A DNA stretch of 64,000 bases, from assembly GCF_006717075.1 (NCBI RefSeq), contig NZ_VFQC01000001.1, positions 1,597,501 to 1,661,500 on the forward strand, read 5' to 3'. This DNA is from Haloactinospora alba (GTDB taxonomy: Bacteria > Actinomycetota > Actinomycetes > Streptosporangiales > Streptosporangiaceae). The position numbers and the translations under genes were made by a program. Below, in pieces: positions 34,492 to 42,026 of this stretch (its first letter is position 1; every line of letters begins with the position of its first letter). The notes beneath the pieces are model-generated. The model was not told the DNA's origin and searched no databases. It saw only the letters and a program-made list of their open reading frames with translations.

Positions 34492-34735
34492 GACGACCGC
34501 GGCCCGGTACCCTCGGGCGTCTGCTCCCGGGATGACGCAGCCGAGCCTCGGTGGTGGCGCTGGGGGCGCGGGCGTCCCGGGAACACCGGGTGCGGCGTGC
34601 TGCCGTCCGGTTCCGGGAGACCCCCGCGCCGGAACAGCACGGCGCGCTCAGTGATCCCCACGAGCGGCGCACCGGGACAGTGGACCCCGGGAGCGAGGTT
34701 CCGTGCGTTTCCGGCGGGTCCTGCTCGTGGGACAC

Positions 34736-34781
34736 AGTCCAGTCGGGAGGTGGGGATCACAAGCCACCTCCCGACTGGACT
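34736..34781. terminator. 18-bp perfect hairpin between HAD gene and rbpA
   Basis: AGTCCAGTCGGGAGGTGG and its perfect reverse complement around a 10-base loop, 21 bases past the rbpA stop. It probably ends the rbpA transcript and may serve both directions. Confidence 0.8.
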
Positions 34782-34802
34782 ATGGGAACACGGGCAGGAT
34801 TC

Positions 34803-35186
34803 TCAGGCGCTCTGACGCTCCTCGTCCATGGCCTGCATGTGTTCCGCCTCTTCCCGACGGCGGGCGCGCAGCAGCTCCAGGCGTTCGTTGAGTACCTCTT
34901 CCAGGTCCTCCATGCTCCGGCGCTCGAGCAGCATGTCCCAGTGGGTGCGTGCGGGTTTCGCCTTCTTCTCCTGCGACTCGTTCCCGTCCACGATCAGAGC
35001 GTTCTCGCCGCAGAAACGGCATTCCCAGTTAGTGGGAATCTCGGCCTCGCTGGCGAACGTGACGGAGAAGCGATGACCCTGCGGGCAGTCGTAAGTGACC
35101 TCTTGGCGCGGTGCCAGGTCAGTGTTTCTGTCGTTCTCGTAGCTGGTAGCCCCGAGCCGTGTGCCGCGAAGTGCTCGCTCGGCCAT
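34803..35186 (-). CDS. rbpA: RNA polymerase-binding protein RbpA
   Basis: A 127-residue actinobacterial transcription factor that binds RNA polymerase and the principal sigma factor and stabilises open complexes. The core zinc-binding region has Cys34 and His38 ('DCPQGHRF') and Cys56 and Cys59 ('WECRFCGEN'). The C-terminal sigma-interaction domain ('HWDMLLERRSMEDLEEVL', 'NERLELLRARR') is intact. The ATG is preceded by GGAGG at ten bases. A SigR-type promoter precedes it, agreeing with the thiol-stress control known for Streptomyces rbpA. Confidence 0.95.
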   Translation of the reverse strand: MAERALRGTRLGATSYENDRNTDLAPRQEVTYDCPQGHRFSVTFASEAEIPTNWECRFCGENALIVDGNESQEKKAKPARTHWDMLLERRSMEDLEEVLNERLELLRARRREEAEHMQAMDEERQSA

Positions 35187-35229
35187 CGTGTGCGTGCCTC
35201 CAGGCGCTCATTGCGGTGTTCATGGGTGT

Positions 35230-35256
35230 AACGCGTCGGTCCGTGTCAAGATTCCC
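35230..35256 (-). promoter_or_regulatory. SigR-type promoter of rbpA
   Basis: On the minus strand GGGAAT, exactly 18 bases, then GTT: the consensus of the thiol-oxidative-stress sigma factor SigR. The start would fall near 35222, about 36 bases before the rbpA ATG. A TTGACA lies within the spacer and may serve a second, housekeeping promoter. Confidence 0.75.
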
Positions 35257-35574
35257 AGACATCAACGGTTCAACCGTGCGATAATAGCCTGTCACGTGCG
35301 GCCGGCCCGTTACATCGCTATACGTTGTGTATCTTCCCCGTACGGTGGGGGATCCAGAAGCGGTACTGCTCACTGCGCCAAAGAGTTGACGGGATGTTTG
35401 CGTCCCGTTGGTGGTGGCAGCCCTGGCCTGCTCCCCTCACGTCCGTCACGGGGAACTTGTCACCATCCGGCCGCGGGAGCGGCAGCTTAACGAGGATGCC
35501 GGTTACGCGCACACCGGTAGCCTCCCCCCGCCGGCAGCGGGGTATCCCGAAGCGAACCCTGCGGCGCGGAGGTG

Positions 35575-35979
35575 TCACGCTGTCGGTTCCAGGATCACGA
35601 CCGGGATCGTTCGGTCGGTTTTGGCCTGGTAGTCGTCGTAGGCAGGCCAGGCGTCCGCCAACCGCGGCCACAGCCGTTCCCGTTCTGGCGGGGTGGCGGT
35701 CCGTGCGTGCGCGGTGAACCGCTGCTCTCGTACCTGGACGGTCACCGTGGGATGGGCGACCAGATTCCTGTACCACTGCGGGTGTTCGGGGGCGCCACCG
35801 TAGGAAGCCACCACGACATAGGAGTCCCCGTCGCGCTGGTAGATCAGTGGGGTGCTCCGTGGTTGCCCGGAGCGGCGGCCAGTCGTGGTGAGAACCAGCG
35901 CGGTGGTCCCCTGCCAGTCGTGTCCCTCAGCACCGTCGGTCTCGAGGTACCGCTGGACATGTTCTGCACCGAACAACAT
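35575..35979 (-). CDS. DUF385/Ddn-like F420-dependent nitroreductase family protein
   Basis: A 134-residue split-barrel protein of the deazaflavin (F420)-dependent nitroreductase family. Characteristic runs are 'GTTALVLTTTGRRSGQPRST', 'PLIYQRDGDSYVVVASYGGA', 'HPQWYRNLVAHPTVTVQV' and a C-terminal 'YQAKTDRTIPVVILEP'. It reduces an unknown substrate using F420H2. The ATG has GGAAGGTG nine bases upstream. It stands alone between rbpA and a UMF1 permease gene, all leftward. Confidence 0.85.
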   Translation of the reverse strand: MLFGAEHVQRYLETDGAEGHDWQGTTALVLTTTGRRSGQPRSTPLIYQRDGDSYVVVASYGGAPEHPQWYRNLVAHPTVTVQVREQRFTAHARTATPPERERLWPRLADAWPAYDDYQAKTDRTIPVVILEPTA

Positions 35980-36165
35980 CGCTTGCTCACCTTCCCATCG
36001 CAGCCATGGTGGCGAACGTTCGCAGGGCGCCGCTGATTCCCTGCCGCGCTCGGAGGGTGCTGTGGCGCCGACTGCCGAAACCGGACATGTCTGAAATCAT
36101 TTCTTGCCCGAAGGCCAAGGAACGTTTTGAACGGGATGGAGTGGTTCCCACCGGGAGGTTGCGTT

Positions 36166-37560
36166 CTATATGTTCCTCGGTGGCGTGTTTCCCGCCGCCT
36201 TTATCCCGTGGGCTATGTTGCTTTTCGCGAGTAGGAACCCACCCAGGAGGAAGAATGCTATGAGAGAAAGGATCGCAACTCTGTAACCACCCGTTACCGT
36301 GACGGCGATGGTAACCGTCAGCGATCCAAGGAGCGTGGACCCTTTGTCGCTTATCTGGTACAAGCTGAAGTATTCTGCTTCTTTCCCTCTGGGTATGAGG
36401 TGTGAGTATATGGAACGCGCCAGCGCCTGTGTCCCCCCAAGAACTATTCCTATTCCCGCTCCCAGGGCCATGAAAAGGACCGGGTCGTTGGCTGGTATGG
36501 CATAGGCCAGGGCCACCAGGACACACCATACAACAAGAGTTCCCAGTATCGCGCGCTTGGTTCCGACGGCTCGGGCGATGAGAGCCACCAGAAGTGCTCC
36601 TCCGAAAGCTACGAACTGGATCATGAGGATGGTTCCCATGAGAACGCCCTGCCCCAGGTCCAGGTCCTGGGTGGCGAAGGGGGCCGCATAGCGAATCGAC
36701 GCCTGGACCCCGTCGTTGAAAAGGATGAAGGCCAGCAGGAACAGGAGAGTCTGCGGGTATTTGCGAATATCACGCAGCGTCCGCCCCAACTGGCGGACCG
36801 AGGTTCGGACCTGGGGAGTGCGGGAGGCGGTGACGAGCTTGCTGGCGCGGTTGCGCAGCGGCCGTAGTGCGAGAATGGTGAAGCCGATCCACCATATTCC
36901 GGAGGAAGCGAACGCGACGCGTACCGCTTGTTCCTCGGTGATTCCCAGTTGTTGGTGCTGGCTCACCAGAACCAGGTGGACAGTGAGAAGGAGCGCTCCC
37001 CCCAGGTAGCTGACCGCCCATCCCGTGCTCGACACCCGGTCGCGTTCGTCCGGTGTGGCAATGTCGGGGAGAAAGGAATTGTATATTACCAGGGACGCTC
37101 CGTACGCGACGTTGGCGAACAGGAAAAGCGCGGCCGCCGCGATGTGGTTTCCGCCCGTGAAGAACAGCCCCGTGGTGGAGACGGATCCTGCCAGTGCGAG
37201 GAAGAACAACCAGCGTTTCTTGTTCGGGGAGTGGTCCGCCAGGGCCCCCATGATCGGAAGCAGGATCACCTGCAGCACGATCGCTGCTGTCGTCGTCGCG
37301 GGGTAGAGGGCGTTCGCGTGCAGCTCTGCCCCCAGTAGGGAGACGGTGTAGTCGCCGCCGGTGCACGCGGTCGTGGAGGGTGCCCCTGCCGAGGAGCATG
37401 CCAGGCCGCTCAGGTACGGACCGATCAGGACAGTGACGACAGAGGTGATAAACACCTGGTTGGCCCAGTCGTACAGGTACCACCCCCGTTGTTCCCGCCT
37501 GCGTTCCCCCAACTGTCCGTAACGAGGGGTGTCCGGGTGGGCGGAGGACGAAGAAGCCAT
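36166..37560 (-). CDS. UMF1-family MFS transporter (Atg22-like)
   Basis: A 464-residue membrane transporter with about 12 helices. The family mark 'WYLYDWANQVFITSVVTVLI' opens the first helix, followed by 'PIMGALADHSPNKKRW', 'YNSFLPDIATPDERDRVSS' and 'LGGTQALARSIYSHLIP'. Substrates of bacterial members are unknown; fungal Atg22 exports amino acids from the vacuole. The last third has visibly lower GC than its neighbours. In several actinomycetes this gene sits near rbpA and a glycerophosphodiesterase gene, as it does here. Confidence 0.87.
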   Translation of the reverse strand: MASSSSAHPDTPRYGQLGERRREQRGWYLYDWANQVFITSVVTVLIGPYLSGLACSSAGAPSTTACTGGDYTVSLLGAELHANALYPATTTAAIVLQVILLPIMGALADHSPNKKRWLFFLALAGSVSTTGLFFTGGNHIAAAALFLFANVAYGASLVIYNSFLPDIATPDERDRVSSTGWAVSYLGGALLLTVHLVLVSQHQQLGITEEQAVRVAFASSGIWWIGFTILALRPLRNRASKLVTASRTPQVRTSVRQLGRTLRDIRKYPQTLLFLLAFILFNDGVQASIRYAAPFATQDLDLGQGVLMGTILMIQFVAFGGALLVALIARAVGTKRAILGTLVVWCVLVALAYAIPANDPVLFMALGAGIGIVLGGTQALARSIYSHLIPRGKEAEYFSLYQISDKGSTLLGSLTVTIAVTVTGGYRVAILSLIAFFLLGGFLLAKSNIAHGIKAAGNTPPRNI

Positions 37561-37753
37561 GCGATGTTGATCCTTGCTGCTCCGGGACGCTTGCAGTGAG
37601 GGAGTTCCCTGTCCGGAGACCCGGGTGGCTCTGGTTCGGTTGGGTACTGGGGAGACGGTTCCTTCGCCTGCTTACGGTCGACGCCGGCCGGAGGAGAGGA
37701 GCGTTCGGTTGCCATACCCGGTTCCCGTCGGACCCCCGGAGCCGGATCCCGTG

Positions 37754-38638
37754 CTACTGCTGTTCGGTGCTGCCCGGAGCGGGAGAGGGGCCGGAGGTGC
37801 CCCGCGTATCGGGAGAGCCCGGTTCCGGACCGTTGCCCTTCCCAGGGAACTCTCCTCCTTCCCACGCTCCGTACTGGGACAGCACCCGACGCAGGGCGTA
37901 GACATCGTCACTGACGATGCCGTCGACACCGGCGTCGAGAAGTCGCCGCATCAGTGCGGGATCGTTGATCGTCCAGACATGGACCTGCATTCCGAGGGCA
38001 TGGGCGGTGGTGAGGACATCCCTGGTAACCAGCGGGACACCATGGCTCCGCAGCGGGATCTGCACACAGGTGACTCCCCTGCGCGCCATCGGACGCAGGA
38101 CCCGTGCCACTGACGCGAGCCGCAGACGCGCCACGTCCACCGGCCCGCAGGAGGTGGCCACGGGGCGTTCGAACAGGCGTCGTGCCCGGTCGAGTCGTCG
38201 CTGACTGAACGAACCGACGCACACGCGGTGCCAGGCCCGGGTGCGTCGGAGCGTGCGGAGGAGCGGATCCAGACTCCCGTCGGCCTTGAGATCGATGTTG
38301 AACCGCGCCCCCGGCCAGTTTCCGAGCAGGTCCTCCAGCAGGGGGATGGGTTCCTGTCCCCCGACCCGGGCTTCGGCCACCTCGGCATAGGGCAGCTCGC
38401 CGATGGTTCCGGTCCGGTCGGTGGCCCTGTCCAGGGTGGAGTCATGGAAAGCGAGAAGCGCGCCGTCCCGGGTCGTGTGCACGTCGGTTTCCAGGTAGCG
38501 GTAGCCGAGATCGATCGCGTGCTGGAAAGCGAGCTCCGTGTTCTCCAGCTCGGGACGGATCCGTCCCGACGCATCGGCAGGCCAGCCGCCGCGGTGGGCA
38601 AGCCCGATCGGAGCGGGGAGGTCGAGGTATTGGCTCAC
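37754..38638 (-). CDS. Glycerophosphodiester phosphodiesterase
   Basis: A 294-residue TIM-barrel enzyme that hydrolyses glycerophosphodiesters to glycerol-3-phosphate and an alcohol. Active-site motifs are 'GLAHRGGWPAD' (His), 'ENTELAFQHAIDLGYRYLET', 'DVHTTRDGALLAFHDSTLDR' (metal ligands and second His), 'FNIDLKAD' and the C-terminal 'VHVWTINDP...GVDGIVSDD'. No signal peptide is visible, so it is probably cytosolic. GTG 38638 is six bases after a CATACT -10 box, indicating a leaderless mRNA; the open frame upstream to 39028 is not protein-like. The tail is Pro/Gly-rich. Confidence 0.88.
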   Translation of the reverse strand: MSQYLDLPAPIGLAHRGGWPADASGRIRPELENTELAFQHAIDLGYRYLETDVHTTRDGALLAFHDSTLDRATDRTGTIGELPYAEVAEARVGGQEPIPLLEDLLGNWPGARFNIDLKADGSLDPLLRTLRRTRAWHRVCVGSFSQRRLDRARRLFERPVATSCGPVDVARLRLASVARVLRPMARRGVTCVQIPLRSHGVPLVTRDVLTTAHALGMQVHVWTINDPALMRRLLDAGVDGIVSDDVYALRRVLSQYGAWEGGEFPGKGNGPEPGSPDTRGTSGPSPAPGSTEQQ

Positions 38639-38644
38639 AGTACA

Positions 38645-38650
38645 AGTATG
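38645..38650 (-). promoter_or_regulatory. -10 element placed for a leaderless glycerophosphodiesterase mRNA
   Basis: CATACT on the minus strand ends six bases before GTG 38638; no Shine-Dalgarno is present. Confidence 0.5.
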
Positions 38651-38775
38651 CCGACCACGAGCCGGCCACGGTGTCGCGTTGCCGGACCGTCTTTCCGTCC
38701 GTGAGTCAAAACGGTCCCACTGGCCTGCTGTTTCGCTGGACATTGCGACTCCTGTCCGGGGTGCGGACTGGATTC

Positions 38776-38791
38776 GCCAAAAAAATTTGGC
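38776..38791. promoter_or_regulatory. AT-rich palindrome upstream of the Rv3235-family gene
   Basis: GCCAAA - AAAA - TTTGGC, a run of A/T that is very rare in this genome, lies in the divergent gap between the glycerophosphodiesterase and Rv3235-family genes. It is a candidate operator or bent-DNA site. Confidence 0.35.
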
Positions 38792-38933
38792 TTCCAGCTG
38801 GCAATGAGGGCCGGTCGGAGACTCTATGCACAGTGACGGGCACGCTGTGCTCGTCCCGAGCGCAACCAACGAGTCGTTGCGAGAACACCGGTGATCCGGC
38901 GTCCCGGATCGGCATGACGGAAGGGACACGCTG

Positions 38934-39341
38934 ATGGCCAACCATTCCCCCCGTTCGTTGCACAGGCTCCCTGTCGGACAACAGTGGGCTCGTTCCTGCC
39001 CCGCCCAGCCCCGGACCTCCCGCTCCAACCTGCAACTGTGCCGTCTGACCCAGCTCGTGGCCGAGGTGCTGGCCGGTCAGCGCCCAGCGGCCCAGATGCG
39101 CCCGCTGCTCTCCCGTCAGGCTTACCACCTGCTGTGGCGCCGTGCCGGCATCTACGCATGCACGCGTCGTCCTCGCGTGCGCAACACCCACCTGGTATCG
39201 GATTATCCGGATGTAACGGAAGTTATCGCGCTCGTCAGCGACGGGAGACGCTACAGAGCCCTCGCGCTGCGTGTGACCTTCACCGAGAGTTCCTGGGTGT
39301 GTACACACATCGAGACTGACGCGGAGCGCCGGGGAGGGTGA
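38934..39341 (+). CDS. Rv3235-family protein
   Basis: A 135-residue small basic protein of the actinobacterial Rv3235 family, function unknown. Recognisable parts are 'RLTQLVAEVLAGQRPAAQMR', 'PLLSRQAYHLLWRR' and the C-terminal strand region 'VIALVSDGRRYRALALRVTF' with 'WVCTHIET'. In many actinomycetes a homologue lies close to secA; here there is no secA, so this copy is displaced. ATG 38934 follows GGAAGGGA. It is followed by a strong terminator. Confidence 0.75.
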   Translation: MANHSPRSLHRLPVGQQWARSCPAQPRTSRSNLQLCRLTQLVAEVLAGQRPAAQMRPLLSRQAYHLLWRRAGIYACTRRPRVRNTHLVSDYPDVTEVIALVSDGRRYRALALRVTFTESSWVCTHIETDAERRGG

Positions 39342-39354
39342 TTCCGCGGCCCGT

Positions 39355-39389
39355 GGGTCTGTGGCCGTGCGAGCAACGGCCACAGACCC
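39355..39389 (+). terminator. 14-bp perfect hairpin after the Rv3235-family gene
   Basis: GGGTCTGTGGCCGT - GCGAGCA - ACGGCCACAGACCC, starting 14 bases after the stop codon. No T-tract. Confidence 0.75.
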
Positions 39390-39447
39390 TGGTGGCCTGT
39401 GGAGCTTCCGTATCCGTCTTCGGGGTGGGACGTTGTGATCGGACGTG

Positions 39448-39484
39448 AGAAAACGTTTACATGGACTGTGTAATCGATTACATT
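39448..39484 (+). promoter_or_regulatory. lacI-type autoregulated promoter with two operators
   Basis: Promoter: TTTACA (39456-39461), a 17-base spacer, TACATT (39479-39484), eight bases before the regulator ATG, so probably leaderless. Operators: TGTAATCGATTACA (39469-39482, perfect) and AGAAAACGTTTACA (39448-39461), both centred on CG, 21 bp apart centre to centre, hence on the same face of the helix. They cover the -35 and -10 boxes, so the regulator should repress itself and the importer genes behind it. Confidence 0.75.
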
Positions 39485-39492
39485 ACTGGGCC

Positions 39493-40491
39493 ATGGCCAC
39501 GATCAAGGACGTAGCCCGTGCTGCGGGAGTGTCCACCGCAACGGTGTCCCGCGTCCTCAACAACCACGGCTCGGTCACCACGGAAGCCCGCGACCGGGTG
39601 AACGAAGCCGTTCGCACGCTGGGCTACCACCCCAACTCCGCGGCCCGTACCCTGCGCTCCCACGAGGTGTCGACACTCGGTCTGGTTATCGGGGACGTCC
39701 TCAATCCCTTCTTCGCCGAGCTGGCCCGAGCCGTGGAGGACGAGGCACGCGAACACGGCTACTACGTCATCATCGGCAACGCGGACGAGAACCCCCAGTG
39801 CCAGGACGAGTACCTCGACATCCTGCTGGACCGCCGCGTGGCTGGCCTGCTCATGTGCCCCACGGCCGAGGTGTCGCCGCGTGTGGGTGAAGCGGTACGC
39901 AACGGGCATTCCCTGGTCTTCCTCGACCGGACGATTCCCGAACTCGACATTCCGACTGTGCGCAGTGAAAACGCTCAAGCCGTGCACGAGTTGGTGCGGC
40001 ACCTCTGCTCCGTGGGCCATCACCGGATCGCGATCATCTCCGGTCCGGACTCGCTCGTCACCGGCCAGGAACGACTGGCAGCGTTCCGCGAGGCACTGAG
40101 GGACAACGGGTGCGAACTCCCCGCGGAGTACCTGCGGATCGGTGACTTCCAGGTGGAGAGCGGTGTCCAGGCGATGCGCTCTCTCATGGAGCTTCCGGCA
40201 CCGCCGACGGCGGTGTTCGCCGCCGACAACCTGATGGCGTTGGGAGCGTTGCGCAGTATCCGCGACCAGGGACTACGTATCAGCACCGACGTCGGGATCG
40301 CTAGTTTCGACGACCTTCCCTGGTTCGAGCTGGTGGACCCTCCGATCACGGCTGTCCAGCAACGGACCGAGGAGATCGGCCGGGTGGCCGTTCGGGAACT
40401 GATCGCCTCACTGCACGGGGAACAAGCCCGTTCGTGGAAGTTCCCGTGTCGGTTCGTCCCTCGCCAATCCTGCGGAGAGCGGCACCCCTGA
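39493..40491 (+). CDS. LacI-family transcriptional regulator
   Basis: A 332-residue repressor of a ribose-type importer operon. The N-terminal helix-turn-helix and hinge are textbook: 'ATIKDVARAAGVSTATVSRV', 'LNNHGSVTTEARDRV', then 'LGYHPNSAARTLRS'. The periplasmic-binding-protein-like core runs from 'TLGLVIGDVLNPFFAELARA' through 'HHRIAIISGPDSLVTGQERL' to 'IASFDDLPWFELVDPPITAV'. It is the first gene of the unit, followed after 41 bases by the ATPase gene. A pentose is the likely inducer, judged from the transporter type. Confidence 0.92.
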   Translation: MATIKDVARAAGVSTATVSRVLNNHGSVTTEARDRVNEAVRTLGYHPNSAARTLRSHEVSTLGLVIGDVLNPFFAELARAVEDEAREHGYYVIIGNADENPQCQDEYLDILLDRRVAGLLMCPTAEVSPRVGEAVRNGHSLVFLDRTIPELDIPTVRSENAQAVHELVRHLCSVGHHRIAIISGPDSLVTGQERLAAFREALRDNGCELPAEYLRIGDFQVESGVQAMRSLMELPAPPTAVFAADNLMALGALRSIRDQGLRISTDVGIASFDDLPWFELVDPPITAVQQRTEEIGRVAVRELIASLHGEQARSWKFPCRFVPRQSCGERHP

Positions 40492-40532
40492 CCACGCCGT
40501 CGGGGCTCGCCAGGAGCGTCATAAGGAGCAAG

Positions 40533-42026
40533 ATGAACGGCCGGATGGAGCTCGCCGGTGTATCGAAGACGTTCTCCGGTGTCCGCGCGCTGGAGAACGT
40601 CGACTTCGACCTGTACTCCGGCGAAGTGCACGTGCTACTGGGAGAGAACGGTGCCGGCAAAAGCACCCTCATCAAGCTCATCTCCGGGGTGCACCGCCCC
40701 GATACCGGTGAGATCCGTCTGGACGGCGAACGGGTTCGCATGCGTGGGCCCGGTGACGCCGAACGTCTCGGGGTCGCCACGATCCACCAGGAGACCGCAC
40801 TGATCCCCCGGCTTACCGTGGCGGAGAACATCTATCTGGGGCGTCCGCCGCGCCGTTTCGGGATGGTGCAGCGATCCCGGATGCGCCGCGATGCCGCGGC
40901 ACTCGTCGAGAGCCTGGGGCTGTCGCTCGACGTCGATGCGGTCGTCGGTGACCTGGGGATCGCCCAGCGCCAGATGGTCGAGATCGCCAAAGCCCTGAGC
41001 GTGGACGCCCGCTTCCTCATCATGGATGAGCCCACCGCGGTGCTGAGCCGTACCGAGGCGGAACAGCTCTTCGACCTGGTCCGGGAACTGGCGGCGCAGG
41101 GAGTGGGCGTCGTCTTCATCTCCCACCTGCTGGATGAGGTGGCCGAGATCGGTGATCGCGTGACCGTACTCCGGGACGGCACCCGTGCGGGGGAGGCCTC
41201 CGCGGACGCCGGCCACGAGGAGCTGGTACGGCTCATGGTCGGCCGGTCGATCGAGCAGCAGCATCCCAAGCGCCACCATCCGCTCGGCGCACCGGTGCTC
41301 CAGGTACGCGAGCTCGGCCGTGCCGGAGCTTTCTCCCGGGTTTCCTTCGAGGCCTGTTCGGGTGAGGTCGTGGGGATCGGCGGTCTGGTCGGCGCGGGCA
41401 GGAGCGAACTCGTCCGCGCGGTTTTCGGAGCCGACCGTTATGACACTGGCGAGGTGCGTATCGACGGCGTCCGGGTACCCAGTGGCGACATCTCCGCCGC
41501 ACGCAAGGCGGGACTCGCCCTGGTCCCCGAGGACCGCGCCGGCCAGGGGCTGGTATTGGGAGCCTCGGTGGAGGAGAACCTCGGGCTCGCGACGCTGTCC
41601 GACCGGTCCCGTGGCGGGTTCGTCGACCTCGCCGCCCAGCGGGAGGCTGCGGAATCCTCCATCGAGCGGCTGGGAGTGCGCGCATCGGGACTGGGCCAAC
41701 CCGTCCGGACCCTGTCCGGAGGTAACCAGCAGAAGATCGTCATCGGGAAGTGGCTACTGGCCCGGCCGCGAGTACTGATCCTCGACGAACCCACCCGCGG
41801 AGTCGACGTAGGGGCGAAAGCCGAGATCTACGAGCTGCTGAACTCCCTCGCAGCTGCGGGAACCTCCGTGGTCATCGTCTCCAGCGACCTGACGGAACTG
41901 CTCGGCGTCAGTGACCGGGTCCTGGTCATGGCGGACGGAACCCTGCGCGGTGAACTCGACGGGCTCGAGGCTACTCAGGAAAGGGTCATGGCCCTGGCGG
42001 TCACGGAAGGAGAACACAGTGCCTGA
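40533..42026 (+). CDS. rbsA: Ribose-type ABC importer, tandem ATPase
   Basis: A 497-residue CUT2-family ATPase with two nucleotide-binding domains. Domain 1 has Walker A 'GENGAGKSTLIKL', Q-loop 'TIHQETALIPRLTVAENIYL' and Walker B 'FLIMDEPTAVL'. Domain 2 has the degenerate A site 'GGLVGAGRSELVRAVFG' normal for RbsA/MglA, signature 'LSGGNQQKIVIGKWL' and 'VLILDEPTRGVDVGAKAEIY'. ATG 40533 follows AAGGAG at four bases. Its end overlaps the next gene by eight bases. It pairs with the permease-binding-protein fusion. Confidence 0.92.
   Translation: MNGRMELAGVSKTFSGVRALENVDFDLYSGEVHVLLGENGAGKSTLIKLISGVHRPDTGEIRLDGERVRMRGPGDAERLGVATIHQETALIPRLTVAENIYLGRPPRRFGMVQRSRMRRDAAALVESLGLSLDVDAVVGDLGIAQRQMVEIAKALSVDARFLIMDEPTAVLSRTEAEQLFDLVRELAAQGVGVVFISHLLDEVAEIGDRVTVLRDGTRAGEASADAGHEELVRLMVGRSIEQQHPKRHHPLGAPVLQVRELGRAGAFSRVSFEACSGEVVGIGGLVGAGRSELVRAVFGADRYDTGEVRIDGVRVPSGDISAARKAGLALVPEDRAGQGLVLGASVEENLGLATLSDRSRGGFVDLAAQREAAESSIERLGVRASGLGQPVRTLSGGNQQKIVIGKWLLARPRVLILDEPTRGVDVGAKAEIYELLNSLAAAGTSVVIVSSDLTELLGVSDRVLVMADGTLRGELDGLEATQERVMALAVTEGEHSA

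Noticed and set aside
38841-38854. GCACAG...CTGTGC dyad near 38828-38852 upstream of the Rv3235-family gene
   Set aside because: Six-base arms with a long spacer are expected by chance at this GC content.
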